Below, piece by piece: positions 1 to 10,128 of a stretch of 10,128 nt of DNA. The stretch's first letter is position 1, and every line of letters begins with the position of its first letter. The translations under genes were made by a program, and so were the position numbers. The DNA is from an uncultured Gammaproteobacteria bacterium (GTDB lineage Bacteria > Pseudomonadota > Gammaproteobacteria > GCA-2729495). The stretch covers positions 1-10,128 of the forward strand of contig CAMYJV010000095.1 in assembly GCA_947258805.1 (NCBI GenBank), read 5' to 3'. A model generated the notes under the pieces. That model was given only the letters and a program-made list of their open reading frames with translations. It was not told the origin of the DNA and ran no database searches.

Positions 1-34
1 CGATGATAAGGAAGGCAAGTCCGGCACGGCCTGA
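1..34 (+). CDS. dnaK: DnaK (Hsp70) C-terminal end, partial
   Basis: Only the last ten codons are present, reading DDKEGKSGTA and ending at TGA 32-34; base 1 is the third position of the preceding codon. A short acidic and lysine-rich tail is what closes DnaK proteins after the helical lid. The identification rests mainly on position: dnaK directly precedes dnaJ in most proteobacteria, and the next gene is a clear dnaJ in the same orientation 79 nt downstream. DnaK is the ATP-driven cytoplasmic chaperone whose ATPase is stimulated by DnaJ. The sequence itself is too short to prove the family; a stray reading frame is unlikely but possible. Confidence 0.78.
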   Translation, partial: DDKEGKSGTA

Positions 35-56
35 CCCGTCGTGACGGCCGCCACAC

Positions 57-87
57 CAGCCCGGGCGGCGTGCAGCCGCCCGGGCTG
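57..87 (+). promoter_or_regulatory. dnaK-dnaJ intergenic stem-loop
   Basis: A perfect 13-bp inverted repeat (left arm CAGCCCGGGCGGC at 57-69, right arm GCCGCCCGGGCTG at 75-87) encloses a 5-nt loop. It starts 22 nt after the dnaK stop and ends 16 nt before the dnaJ ribosome binding site. Eleven of the 13 pairs are G-C, so it should be very stable in RNA. No U-tract follows (ACGCCTTTGTCC), so a normal intrinsic terminator is unlikely. Inference: partial attenuator, RNase processing border or 3'-end stabiliser that lets DnaK be made in excess over DnaJ. Confidence 0.75.
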
Positions 88-113
88 ACGCCTTTGTCCG
101 CACAGGAGGCCGA

Positions 114-1247
114 ATGGCCAAGCGTGATTACTACGAGGTGCTCGGTGTCGAACGGTCGGCCGACGAGGGCACGCTAAAAAAAGCGTACCGGCGCCTGGCC
201 ATGAAGCACCACCCGGATCGCAATCCGGGCGATGCGGAATCAGAAGCGCAGTTCAAGGAAGCCAAAGAGGCCTACGAGGTCCTCAGCAACGCAGACAAGC
301 GTGCCGCCTACGACCGTTTCGGACATGCCGGCGTCGACGCCGCCAGTGGCGCCGGCGGCGGTTTTGGTCCGGGCGATGCCTTTGGGGATATTTTCGGCGA
401 CGTGTTCGGCGATATCTTTGGCGGCGGTGGCCGGCGGGGCCGGCGCACCGTGTTCCGCGGCGCCGACTTGCGTTACGAACTGGACCTCGATCTGGAAACC
501 GCGGTGTTCGGCGACACCGCCAACATCAAGATTCCCACCCTGAACCGTTGCGAAACCTGCGACGGTTCAGGTGCCAAACCCGGCACGGGGAAAACCAGCT
601 GCTCCACCTGTGGCGGCAGCGGTCAGGTCCGCATGCAGCAGGGCTTCTTCTCCGTGCAGCAAACCTGCCCGAAATGCCGCGGCGCGGGCACGATCATTGA
701 AGATCCCTGCAAGACCTGTCGTGGCGAGGGCCGGGTCCGGTCGGAGAAGACGCTGGCAGTCAAGGTGCCGCCCGGGGTCGACAACGGCGACCGCATTCGC
801 CTGGGTGGCGAGGGCGAAGCCGGGCAGAACGGCGGCCCGCCCGGCGACCTGTACGTCGACATTCGCATCAGGCCCCATGAGCTATTCGAGCGCGATGGCG
901 CCGACCTGGCTTGTTCCGTGCCCATCAGTTTCACCACCGCGGCGCTGGGAGGCACCGTGCAGGTGCCCACGCTGAACGGCGAAGTGACTTTGAAAATCCC
1001 GGCAGAAACGCAGTCGGGCAAGTTGTTCCGGCTGCGGGGCAAAGGCGTGAAACCCGTGCGCAGCCAGTCCACCGGCGATCTATATTGCCGGGTAGAACTG
1101 GAGACGCCGGTGCATCTGAACGCCCGCCAGAAGGAGTTGCTGCGTGAGCTCGAGCAGACCCTGGACAACAATGGTGCCCGGCATCGACCAAAGTGGGCCT
1201 CGTGGACCGACGGCGTGCGCCGGTTCTTCGATAACATGACCTCCTGA
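114..1247 (+). CDS. dnaJ: Chaperone protein DnaJ (type I Hsp40)
   Basis: This cytoplasmic co-chaperone stimulates the DnaK ATPase and delivers unfolded substrates to it. The 377-residue protein has the full type I layout. The J domain spans about 5-70 with the HPD motif at 33-35. The Gly/Phe-rich linker runs about 77-106 and includes the [12 protein letters not shown] segment. The zinc-binding domain has four CxxCxGxG repeats beginning at Cys146, Cys163, Cys185 and Cys199. The C-terminal beta-sandwich substrate-binding and dimerisation region runs about 210-377. Length matches the family (376 aa in E. coli). The ATG at 114 has an AGGAGG ribosome binding site at 104-109, only 4 nt away. It lies after dnaK and 16 nt before dapB. 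No promoter is evident in the dnaK-dnaJ gap, so it probably depends on the dnaK promoter upstream of the window. All expected functional residues are present. Confidence 0.98.
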   Translation: MAKRDYYEVLGVERSADEGTLKKAYRRLAMKHHPDRNPGDAESEAQFKEAKEAYEVLSNADKRAAYDRFGHAGVDAASGAGGGFGPGDAFGDIFGDVFGDIFGGGGRRGRRTVFRGADLRYELDLDLETAVFGDTANIKIPTLNRCETCDGSGAKPGTGKTSCSTCGGSGQVRMQQGFFSVQQTCPKCRGAGTIIEDPCKTCRGEGRVRSEKTLAVKVPPGVDNGDRIRLGGEGEAGQNGGPPGDLYVDIRIRPHELFERDGADLACSVPISFTTAALGGTVQVPTLNGEVTLKIPAETQSGKLFRLRGKGVKPVRSQSTGDLYCRVELETPVHLNARQKELLRELEQTLDNNGARHRPKWASWTDGVRRFFDNMTS

Positions 1248-1263
1248 AAACTGGGGGTACAGC

Positions 1264-2073
1264 ATGTTGCGAATTGCGATTCTGGGGGCCACCGGGCGCA
1301 TGGGACAGGCCCTGCTGCGGTTGACCGCCGTGGCAGCAGACCTGGAAACCGGCGGGGCTGCAACAGAGCCTGGCGACCCGGACCTGGGGCATGATGCCCA
1401 CGCGTCCCTTGGCCTGGCGCCCGCCGATGTCCTGCTGACCGATGATACGGCTGCTGCACTGGCCGGCTGCGACGTGGCCATCGACTTCACCCTGCCCGCG
1501 GCCGCTCCCGGCAACGCACGTGCCTGCGCGGCGGCCGGTGTGCCGCTGGTGATGGGCACCACCGGGCTGACGGCAGACGGCCAGTCGGCTCTGGAAGCCG
1601 CCGCCGGGCAGATACCCGTGCTGTATGCACGCAATATGAGCCTTGGCATAAACCTGCTGACTGAACTCGTGCGGCTGGCCGCGGGTACTCTCGGGCCTGA
1701 ATACGACATTGAGATCATCGAGGCGCACCACCGGCACAAGGTGGATGCCCCTTCGGGCACCGCGCTGCAGCTGGGTGAAGCGGCTGCTGCGGCCCGGGAT
1801 CGAGCGCTGGACGACGTGGCGGTCTACACCCGTCACGGACAGACGGGTGCGCGGCCCCCGGGTTCCATCGGTTTTGTGTCGCTGCGTGCCGGCAGCATCG
1901 CCGGCGATCACCGGGTGCTGCTCGCGGCCGACGAGGAAATCCTGGAGCTGGGCCACCATGCCGTGAATCGCGACGTCTTCGCCCGCGGGGCGCTGCAGGC
2001 CTCGCGCTGGCTGGCCGGGCAACCGCCGGGCCTGTATTCCATGCGCGAAGTCCTGGGCCTCGAAAATACGTGA
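1264..2073 (+). CDS. dapB: 4-hydroxy-tetrahydrodipicolinate reductase
   Basis: DapB reduces 4-hydroxy-tetrahydrodipicolinate with NAD(P)H in the cytoplasm, on the diaminopimelate/lysine path that supplies peptidoglycan. The 269-residue protein has the N-terminal Rossmann nucleotide-binding motif GATGRMG at 8-14 and the conserved GTTG at 98-101. The signature EAHHRHKVDAPSGTA lies at 153-167, with His155/His156 and Lys159 matching the catalytic E. coli His159/His160 and Lys163. The usual C-terminal GLYSMREVLGL is present. The ATG at 1264 follows a G-rich, non-canonical ribosome binding site (GGGGGT, 1253-1258). The gene starts 16 nt after dnaJ with no terminator between, so it is likely read through from dnaKJ; a separate promoter inside dnaJ cannot be excluded. 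Catalytic residues are intact. Confidence 0.97.
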   Translation: MLRIAILGATGRMGQALLRLTAVAADLETGGAATEPGDPDLGHDAHASLGLAPADVLLTDDTAAALAGCDVAIDFTLPAAAPGNARACAAAGVPLVMGTTGLTADGQSALEAAAGQIPVLYARNMSLGINLLTELVRLAAGTLGPEYDIEIIEAHHRHKVDAPSGTALQLGEAAAAARDRALDDVAVYTRHGQTGARPPGSIGFVSLRAGSIAGDHRVLLAADEEILELGHHAVNRDVFARGALQASRWLAGQPPGLYSMREVLGLENT

Positions 2074-2113
2074 GGCGCAAGGGCATTCTCGGCTAAAAAA
2101 TTTGCCTGGACGG

Positions 2114-2142
2114 TTGGCCCTGTGCGCCGCCGCAGCTAGAAT
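2114..2142 (+). promoter_or_regulatory. Predicted sigma70-type promoter of carAB
   Basis: A -35 element TTGGCC (2114-2119, 4 of 6 to consensus) is separated by exactly 17 nt from a -10 element TAGAAT (2137-2142, 5 of 6). Transcription would start near 2149, giving a leader of about 90 nt before carA. It is the best promoter match in the 165-nt gap between dapB and carA, the only gap long enough to house one comfortably. No convincing ArgR (ARG box) palindrome overlaps it; ATTCA at 2161-2165 is at most a half site. Prediction by eye only. Confidence 0.6.
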
Positions 2143-2172
2143 GGGTCGGGTTCCAGCTTATTCATTCGTGAG

Positions 2173-2208
2173 CGGGAGGGAGCCGCGAAGGGCCCTCCCG
2201 TTGGTTGT
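2173..2208 (+). terminator. Terminator-like hairpin in the carA leader
   Basis: A perfect 8-bp stem CGGGAGGG (2173-2180) / CCCTCCCG (2193-2200) with a 12-nt loop is followed at once by TTGGTTGT (2201-2208), where 5 of 8 bases are T. It lies downstream of the predicted promoter and upstream of carA, so it would act within the carAB leader as an attenuator, and could also trim read-through from dnaKJ-dapB. The T-run is imperfect, so termination may be partial or conditional. I see no clear competing antiterminator stem. Confidence 0.5.
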
Positions 2209-2237
2209 ACCTGCGCAAAACGCAGACTCGAGGTGAT
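2209..2237 (+). promoter_or_regulatory. carA ribosome binding site and adjacent small hairpin
   Basis: GAGGTGAT at 2230-2237 is an extended match to the 16S rRNA anti-Shine-Dalgarno sequence. Its GAGG core ends 5 nt before the GTG at 2239, which fixes that codon rather than the GTG at 2233 as the likely start. Just upstream, CTGCG (2211-2215) and CGCAG (2221-2225) form a 5-bp stem with a CAAAA loop. In an alternative fold ACCT at 2209-2212 could pair with AGGT at 2231-2234 and mask the site. The pairing is visible in sequence; a regulatory role is inference. Confidence 0.5.
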
Positions 2238-2238
2238 T

Positions 2239-3396
2239 GTGGCGACAGAGCCGGCCCTGCTGGCCCTAGAAGATGGCACCATTTTTCGCGGCATTTCCGT
2301 CGGCGCTGCGGGCAAGACTATTGGTGAAGTGGTATTCAACACTGCCATGACGGGCTACCAGGAAATCCTCACCGATCCGTCCTACTGCCGGCAGATCATC
2401 ACCCTGACCTTTCCCCACATCGGTAATACCGGCACCAATAGTTTCGACCATGAGAGCGGGCAGGTGTATGCGTCTGGCCTGGTGATTCGCGATCTGCCCA
2501 CGGTGGCCAGCAGCTGGCGCAACGAACTGCCGCTGGGCGAATTTCTGCAGCGGGCCGGCACCGTGGCCATTGCCGGTATCGATACCCGGCGCCTGACCCG
2601 GGTGCTGCGCGACAAGGGTGCGATGTCGGGCTGCATCATGACCGGCGATGCAGATGAGCATACGGCGGTGGCTCACGCCCGGCGGTTTCCGGGCCTCTCA
2701 GGCATGGACCTGGCCCGCGTGGTAACGGCAGAGCAAGGCTACCAGTGGAGCATGGGGAAGACCTGGCCGCTGGCAGAGCAGATACCGGTCAAGCGCATTA
2801 ATCCGTCCAATGTTGTGGCCTACGACTTCGGTATCAAGCGGAATATTTTGCGCCTGCTGGTGGAAGAAAATTGCCAGATCGTCGTGGTCCCGGCAGCAAC
2901 GCCGGCCGCCGAGGTGCTTGCGCTGGAGCCAGATGGAGTGTTCTTGTCCAACGGCCCGGGCGATCCGGAACCCTGCGATTACGCGATCGATGCGATCCGC
3001 GAGATTCTCGCCGCCGAAGTCCCGGTGTTCGGAATTTGCCTCGGCCATCAATTGCTGGCCCTGGCGAGCGGTGCCCGCACCCGGAAGATGAAATTTGGCC
3101 ATCACGGCGCGAATCACCCGGTGCTGGACCTCGACAGTGGCCGGGTGCTCATCACCAGCCAGAACCACGGTTTCGCCGTCGATGAGGCCAGCCTGCCGTC
3201 TAACGTGCGCCCCACGCACCGTTCACTGTTTGATAATTCACTGCAGGGAATCGAAAGAACCGATTGTTTTGCTTATGGATTTCAAGGCCATCCGGAGGCG
3301 AGCCCGGGGCCTCACGAAGCCGGGCAATTATTCGGTCGGTTCAGCGCCGCGATGCGGGACCGGCAGACTCAGCGCCTGCGGTCCAGGGCCGGTTGA
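2239..3396 (+). CDS. carA: Carbamoyl-phosphate synthase small (glutaminase) subunit
   Basis: CarA hydrolyses glutamine and passes ammonia through a tunnel to CarB for carbamoyl phosphate, the shared precursor of arginine and pyrimidines. With the GTG at 2239 the protein has 385 residues and begins [13 protein letters not shown], the usual CarA N-terminus. The small-subunit N-terminal domain covers about 1-150, and the class I glutamine amidotransferase domain about 190-375. The catalytic triad is Cys267 (in GICLGHQ), His351 and Glu353 (in GHPEASPGP), matching E. coli Cys269, His353 and Glu355; NGPGDPEP is also kept. An alternative GTG at 2233 adds two residues, but it lies inside the ribosome binding site. 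The gene has its own predicted promoter and leader, and carB follows after 12 nt. The enzyme should be active. Confidence 0.97.
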   Translation: MATEPALLALEDGTIFRGISVGAAGKTIGEVVFNTAMTGYQEILTDPSYCRQIITLTFPHIGNTGTNSFDHESGQVYASGLVIRDLPTVASSWRNELPLGEFLQRAGTVAIAGIDTRRLTRVLRDKGAMSGCIMTGDADEHTAVAHARRFPGLSGMDLARVVTAEQGYQWSMGKTWPLAEQIPVKRINPSNVVAYDFGIKRNILRLLVEENCQIVVVPAATPAAEVLALEPDGVFLSNGPGDPEPCDYAIDAIREILAAEVPVFGICLGHQLLALASGARTRKMKFGHHGANHPVLDLDSGRVLITSQNHGFAVDEASLPSNVRPTHRSLFDNSLQGIERTDCFAYGFQGHPEASPGPHEAGQLFGRFSAAMRDRQTQRLRSRAG

Positions 3397-3408
3397 GGCC
3401 CGCTGAAC

Positions 3409-6629
<3,221 letters not shown>

Positions 6630-6633
<4 letters not shown>

Positions 6634-7106
6634 CCCGGTGGCCCATTACCGTACGCGGCGCCGAACAGCTGCGCGCGGAACTCAAGCGGCTGAAGAGCGA
6701 AGACCGGCCGCGCATCGTCAAGGCGATAGCGGCGGCGCGCGAGCACGGCGACCTGAAAGAGAACGCCGAGTATCACGCCGCCAAAGAAGAACAGGGCTTT
6801 CTCGAAGGGCGAATCAAGGAGTTGGAAGCCAAGCTCTCCAATTGCGAAGTCATCGATGTGACCAAACTGACAGTGAGCGGCCGCGTGGTCTTCGGGGCCA
6901 CCATCGACCTGGTGGACGAGGACGACGCCCGGGAGGTGACCTACCAGATTGTCGGTGAAGATGAAGCCGATATTGCGTCCGGCCTGGTATCGGTGTCTTC
7001 GCCCATCGCTCGCGCGTTGATTGGCCGCGAAGAAGGCGACGTGGTGGAAGTGGCCGCGCCGGGTGGCCGCAAAAGCTACGAAATCGTCGCAGTGCGCTAC
7101 GTCTGA
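6630..7106 (+). CDS. greA: Transcript cleavage factor GreA
   Basis: GreA enters the RNA polymerase secondary channel and stimulates cleavage of backtracked transcripts, rescuing stalled elongation complexes. The 158-residue protein matches the family length. The N-terminal antiparallel coiled coil (about 1-76) contains the motif [19 protein letters not shown], with Asp41 and Glu44 at its tip, the acidic pair that coordinates the catalytic magnesium in E. coli. A C-terminal FKBP-like domain covers about 80-158. GTG is chosen as start because it yields [18 protein letters not shown], the normal GreA beginning, and has a good ribosome binding site. It overlaps carB by 4 nt and is probably on the carAB transcript; any separate promoter would have to lie inside carB. 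GreB is a less likely alternative given the context and N-terminus. Confidence 0.97.
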
Positions 7107-7135
7107 GGCGGCCGGTCGGCGCCCCGAGGTCTGGG

Positions 7136-7759
7136 ATGGCCCGCAAATCTTCCAGTCGTCGATGGCTCAGCCGGCAGGCCGGCGACCCTTATGTTCAAAA
7201 GGCTCGTGCCGAAGGCTGGCGTTCCCGGGCCGTATTCAAGCTGCAGGACATCCACAGTCGGGACCATTTGCTGCGTCCTGGCATGACGGTGGTGGATCTG
7301 GGGGCGGCTCCCGGTGGCTGGAGCCAGTTTGCCGCCAGCGTCGTTGGCGATTCCGGTCGCGTTATTGCGCTGGACCTGCTCCCGATTGACCCGCTGGCGG
7401 GCGTGGAATGCATCCGCGGCGACTTTCACGACGAAAATTTACTGAAGGCTGTGGTGGAGCTGGTAGGAGAGCGCAAAACAGACCTTGTGCTTTCCGATAT
7501 GGCGCCCAATATCAGTGGAGTGCGGTCGGTGGATCAGCCAAGAGCCATGGCGCTCGCGGAACTGGCCCTGGACCTGGCGACGCGAGTGCTCAAGCCCGGA
7601 GGTAGCTTCGTCTGCAAGCTCTTCCACGGCGAAGGCTTCGACGAATTTGTGCGTGTGGTTCGCCGGCACTTCAAGACCGTAACCGTGCGCAAACCCTCGT
7701 CCTCGCGGCCCGGAAGCCGCGAGACCTATCTGGTAGCCAGAACCTATCGGATGGTGTAG
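7136..7759 (+). CDS. rlmE: 23S rRNA (uridine 2552-2'-O)-methyltransferase RlmE (FtsJ/RrmJ)
   Basis: RlmE methylates the 2'-hydroxyl of U2552 in the 23S rRNA A loop using S-adenosylmethionine, a late step in 50S assembly. The 207-residue protein fits the family (209 aa in E. coli). The SAM-binding motif VVDLGAAPGGWSQ lies at 52-64, and the catalytic tetrad K-D-K-E is visible as Lys35, Asp121 (in LSDMAPN), Lys161 (in CKLFHG) and Glu196 (in SRETYLV). The basic N-terminus (RKSSSRRW) suits rRNA binding. The ATG at 7136 has GAGGT at 7126-7130, 5 nt upstream. It starts 29 nt after greA; in many gammaproteobacteria yhbY lies nearby in this interval, but here no gene fits. It precedes ftsH, the conserved heat-shock pair. 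Older names are ftsJ and rrmJ. Confidence 0.97.
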   Translation: MARKSSSRRWLSRQAGDPYVQKARAEGWRSRAVFKLQDIHSRDHLLRPGMTVVDLGAAPGGWSQFAASVVGDSGRVIALDLLPIDPLAGVECIRGDFHDENLLKAVVELVGERKTDLVLSDMAPNISGVRSVDQPRAMALAELALDLATRVLKPGGSFVCKLFHGEGFDEFVRVVRRHFKTVTVRKPSSSRPGSRETYLVARTYRMV

Positions 7760-7794
7760 GGTCCAATGAACCCCGGCCACAGGGCCGCTAGGCT

Positions 7795-7808
7795 GAGGCA
7801 AGACATTG
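7795..7808 (+). promoter_or_regulatory. ftsH ribosome binding site with TTG start codon
   Basis: GAGG at 7795-7798 stands 7 nt before TTG at 7806-7808. The TTG opens the frame reading [11 protein letters not shown], the standard FtsH N-terminus, and no in-frame ATG or GTG offers a better start. A small inverted repeat, CGGCC (7774-7778) / GGCCG (7783-7787), lies just upstream; its stem is only 5 bp and its meaning is unclear. Confidence 0.8.
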
Positions 7809-9722
7809 AACGACCTCGCAAAAAACATCATTTTGTGGATTGTTATCGCCGTCGTATTGCTGACGGTTTTCCAGAGTTTTGGCACCGGCGCGCGCCAATC
7901 CACGGCGCTGGACTATTCAGCGTTTCTTGAGTTGACAGAGACCGGCCAGGTCAAGAACGTGATGTTCGACGGTGAGGCCGTTCGCGGCGAGCTCGTCAGT
8001 GGCGAGCGCTTCGTGACCTACAGCCCGGAGACGGACAACACGGTGCTGATCGGCGAGCTGCGCGAAAACAATGTGCAGATCAAGGCCATGGCGCCGAAGG
8101 GCCAGAACATCCTGGTGAGCCTGTTCGTGAATTCTTTCCCGGTGTTGCTGCTGATCGCCGTGTGGGTCTACTTCATGCGCCAGATGCAGGGCGGCGCCGG
8201 TGGTCGTGGCGCGATGTCCTTCGGCAAGAGCCGGGCACGCCTGCTGGGCGAGGACCAGGTCAATGTCACCTTCCTCGACGTGGCAGGTGTGGAAGAGGCC
8301 AAGGAAGAGGTTGTAGAGATCGTCGACTTCCTGCGTGATCCGGCCAAGTTCCAGCGCCTGGGCGGCAAGATTCCCAAGGGCGTGCTGATGGTGGGTTCGC
8401 CCGGCACGGGTAAGACGCTGCTGGCCCGAGCGATCGCCGGCGAAGCCAAGGTGCCCTTCTTTACGATTTCCGGTTCCGACTTCGTCGAGATGTTCGTGGG
8501 CGTGGGTGCATCACGCGTCCGCGACATGTTCGAGCAGGCCAAGAAACACGCGCCATGCATTATCTTTATCGACGAAATAGACGCCGTTGGCCGGCACCGC
8601 GGTGCCGGCCTGGGTGGCGGTCATGATGAACGCGAGCAGACCCTGAACCAGCTGCTGGTGGAAATGGACGGCTTCGAGGGTAATGAAGGCATTATCGTCA
8701 TTGCTGCCACGAACAGGCCTGACGTGCTCGACCCGGCCCTGTTGCGGCCGGGACGTTTCGACCGGCAGGTCGTCGTTCCGCTGCCCGACGTGCGTGGCCG
8801 GGAGCAGATTCTGCGGGTGCACATGCGCAAGGTGCCCATCGGTGACGACGTGCGGCCTTCGATCATTGCCCGCGGCACGCCGGGATTTTCGGGCGCCGAT
8901 CTCGCCAACCTCGTGAATGAGGCCGCCCTGTTCGCCGCCCGTGCGAACCGGCGCACCGTCACGATGGAGGAATTCGAGAAGGCCAAGGACAAGATCATGA
9001 TGGGCACGGAACGGCGCTCCATGGTCATGAGCGAGGACGAGAAAAAGCTGACCGCCTACCACGAGGCGGGGCATGCCATCGTTGGGCTGACGGTGCCGGA
9101 TCACGACCCCGTCTACAAAGTGTCGATCATTCCGCGTGGCCGGGCGTTAGGCGTGACCATGTTCCTGCCGGAAGAAGATCGTTACAGCTACAGCAAGCGC
9201 CGGCTGAACAGCCAGATTTCCAGCCTGTTTGGCGGCCGCATTGCCGAGGAACTGATTTTTGGTCTGGACGCCGTCACTACGGGCGCTGCCAACGACATCG
9301 AGCGCGCCACGGAAATCGCGCGCAACATGGTGACCAAGTGGGGCCTGTCGGACCGGTTGGGGCCGCTGACGTATACGGAAGAAGACGGGGAGGTCTTCCT
9401 CGGTCGGTCGGTGACCCAGCACAAGCAGGTGTCCGATCAGACCGCGCACACCATCGATGAGGAAGTCCGTAAGATCATCGACACGAATTACGAGCGATCG
9501 CAACAGATCCTGACGGAGAGCATGGACAAGTTGCACGCGATGTCGGAAGCACTGATCAAGTTCGAAACGATCGACGAGAACCAGATCAAGGACATCATGG
9601 AAGGTCGCGAACCTCGCGAGCCGGAAGACTGGGACCAGGATGGTACGTCACAGCCGGCGGGTGGTCCGAAGCCGCCGAAGAAGGACGGACCGAAGATCGG
9701 TGAGCCTGCCGGGCAGCACTGA
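7806..9722 (+). CDS. ftsH: ATP-dependent zinc metalloprotease FtsH
   Basis: FtsH is a hexameric inner-membrane AAA+ protease that extracts and degrades misfolded membrane proteins and regulatory substrates such as LpxC and sigma32 in E. coli. The 638-residue protein has transmembrane helix 1 at about 7-23, a periplasmic segment at about 25-100 and transmembrane helix 2 at about 103-124. In the AAA domain, Walker A is GSPGTGKT (197-204), the pore motif Phe-Val-Gly is at 230-232, Walker B is IIFIDEID (252-259), and the second region of homology is near 301-321. The M41 protease site is HEAGH (His419, Glu420, His423), with Asp497 as the likely third zinc ligand. The tail from about 602 is Pro/Gly/Lys-rich and poorly conserved. 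It begins with TTG. No sigma32-like promoter is visible in the 46-nt gap after rlmE, so it is probably co-transcribed with rlmE. Confidence 0.98.
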   Translation: MNDLAKNIILWIVIAVVLLTVFQSFGTGARQSTALDYSAFLELTETGQVKNVMFDGEAVRGELVSGERFVTYSPETDNTVLIGELRENNVQIKAMAPKGQNILVSLFVNSFPVLLLIAVWVYFMRQMQGGAGGRGAMSFGKSRARLLGEDQVNVTFLDVAGVEEAKEEVVEIVDFLRDPAKFQRLGGKIPKGVLMVGSPGTGKTLLARAIAGEAKVPFFTISGSDFVEMFVGVGASRVRDMFEQAKKHAPCIIFIDEIDAVGRHRGAGLGGGHDEREQTLNQLLVEMDGFEGNEGIIVIAATNRPDVLDPALLRPGRFDRQVVVPLPDVRGREQILRVHMRKVPIGDDVRPSIIARGTPGFSGADLANLVNEAALFAARANRRTVTMEEFEKAKDKIMMGTERRSMVMSEDEKKLTAYHEAGHAIVGLTVPDHDPVYKVSIIPRGRALGVTMFLPEEDRYSYSKRRLNSQISSLFGGRIAEELIFGLDAVTTGAANDIERATEIARNMVTKWGLSDRLGPLTYTEEDGEVFLGRSVTQHKQVSDQTAHTIDEEVRKIIDTNYERSQQILTESMDKLHAMSEALIKFETIDENQIKDIMEGREPREPEDWDQDGTSQPAGGPKPPKKDGPKIGEPAGQH

Positions 9723-9758
9723 GGCTCGTCATTCGCTGAATCGATAAGAGGGCCTGGC

Positions 9759-10128
9759 GTGAACGCGTCGTTCCGGCCCCCCTGGCTGCGCGGTGGCGAA
9801 CCCATTGTGATGGCGGTCGTCAACGTGACGCCCGATTCCTTCTCCGATGGCGGCCGCTACTCCACCGTGGCGGCCGCCGTTCAGCACGGCTGCCGGCTGG
9901 CGCAGGAAGGCGCCGCCATTCTCGACGTGGGCGGCGAGTCAACCCGTCCCGGTGCGGAACCCGTTTCAGAACAGCAGGAACTCGACCGCGTAATACCGGT
10001 GATCGAGGGCTTGCGGCGGGAAACGGACGTTCCCATATCTGTCGATACCAGCAAGCCGGCCGTCATGCGCGCCGCGGTGTCGGCCGGTGCCGCGATGATC
10101 AATGACGTTTACGCGCTGCGTGAGCCCG
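9759..10128 (+). CDS. folP: Dihydropteroate synthase, N-terminal part
   Basis: FolP condenses 4-aminobenzoate with dihydropterin pyrophosphate in folate synthesis and is the target of sulfonamides. The frame is open from GTG at 9759 to the window end, giving 123 codons of a protein usually near 280 residues. It shows the first DHPS signature VNVTPDSFSDGG (21-32), with Asn22. The second signature LDVGGESTRPGA follows at 55-66, with Thr62 and Arg63, and then SVDTSKP (94-100) with Asp96, and IND with Asn115. Numbering agrees with E. coli FolP. Phe28 and Pro64, where E. coli sulfonamide-resistance changes are known, have the sensitive-type residues. GAGG at 9748-9751 lies 7 nt before the GTG and supports this start. 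It follows ftsH by 36 nt with no terminator-like hairpin between; glmM would be the expected next gene outside the window. Confidence 0.95.
   Translation, partial: MNASFRPPWLRGGEPIVMAVVNVTPDSFSDGGRYSTVAAAVQHGCRLAQEGAAILDVGGESTRPGAEPVSEQQELDRVIPVIEGLRRETDVPISVDTSKPAVMRAAVSAGAAMINDVYALREP

Noticed and set aside
2157..2171. ARG box (ArgR operator) near the carA promoter
   Set aside because: Only a single ATTCA half site is visible; the partner TGAAT at the right spacing is absent.
2141..2236. Possible 31-codon leader peptide upstream of carA (ATG 2141, or GTG 2168 in the same frame)
   Set aside because: The ATG lies within the predicted -10 element and upstream of the likely transcription start; neither start has a ribosome binding site. 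The peptide has no run of Arg or other regulatory codons, and its stop falls in the carA ribosome binding site, which may be chance.
7766..7805. Small ORF starting ATG 7766 in the rlmE-ftsH gap, or an upstream extension of ftsH
   Set aside because: The ATG is 40 nt before the ftsH TTG and therefore out of frame. It lacks a ribosome binding site and runs into the ftsH coding region with an Arg/His-rich nonsense-like product.
7760..7805. Heat-shock (sigma32) promoter directly upstream of ftsH
   Set aside because: No CTTGAA-like -35 with a correctly spaced CCCCAT-like -10 is present in this 46-nt gap.
9723..9758. Terminator between ftsH and folP
   Set aside because: The 36-nt gap contains no GC-rich inverted repeat and no T-run, so read-through is expected.

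Overview
The window is a conserved housekeeping block of a high-GC proteobacterium, all on the + strand and almost gap-free: dnaK (last 10 codons) - dnaJ - dapB - carA - carB - greA - rlmE - ftsH - folP (N-terminal 123 codons). This order, and proteins collinear with the Escherichia coli enzymes to within a few residues, point to a gammaproteobacterium. The high GC, the Ser in the FtsH Walker A motif and the lack of yhbY between greA and rlmE would suit a Xanthomonadales- or Chromatiales-like lineage, but the window alone does not settle this.

Region by region: (1) 1-2073 holds the dnaK tail, dnaJ and dapB. A perfect 13-bp GC-rich stem-loop without a U-tract separates dnaK from dnaJ. Only 16 nt lie between dnaJ and dapB, so chaperone and lysine/diaminopimelate genes are probably co-transcribed. 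(2) 2074-2238 is the only sizeable intergenic region (165 nt). It carries a good sigma70-type promoter (TTGGCC-N17-TAGAAT), a leader with a terminator-like hairpin followed by a T-rich stretch, and a second small hairpin next to the carA ribosome binding site. (3) 2239-6633 is carAB, the two subunits of carbamoyl-phosphate synthase, which feeds arginine and pyrimidine synthesis. (4) 6630-7759 is greA, overlapping the carB stop by 4 nt, then rlmE. (5) 7806-10128 is ftsH (TTG start) and the beginning of folP, which continues past the window edge.

The genes cover protein folding (DnaK/DnaJ), membrane protein quality control (FtsH), 23S rRNA modification (RlmE), transcript elongation (GreA), and three biosynthetic steps (DapB, CarAB, FolP). 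Four of the eight visible starts are non-ATG (GTG for carA, greA and folP; TTG for ftsH).

I see no mobile element, CRISPR array, tRNA/rRNA gene, toxin-antitoxin or defence system, and no sign of horizontal transfer. No undescribed system is evident. The points most worth a second look are regulatory: the carAB leader and the dnaK-dnaJ hairpin.
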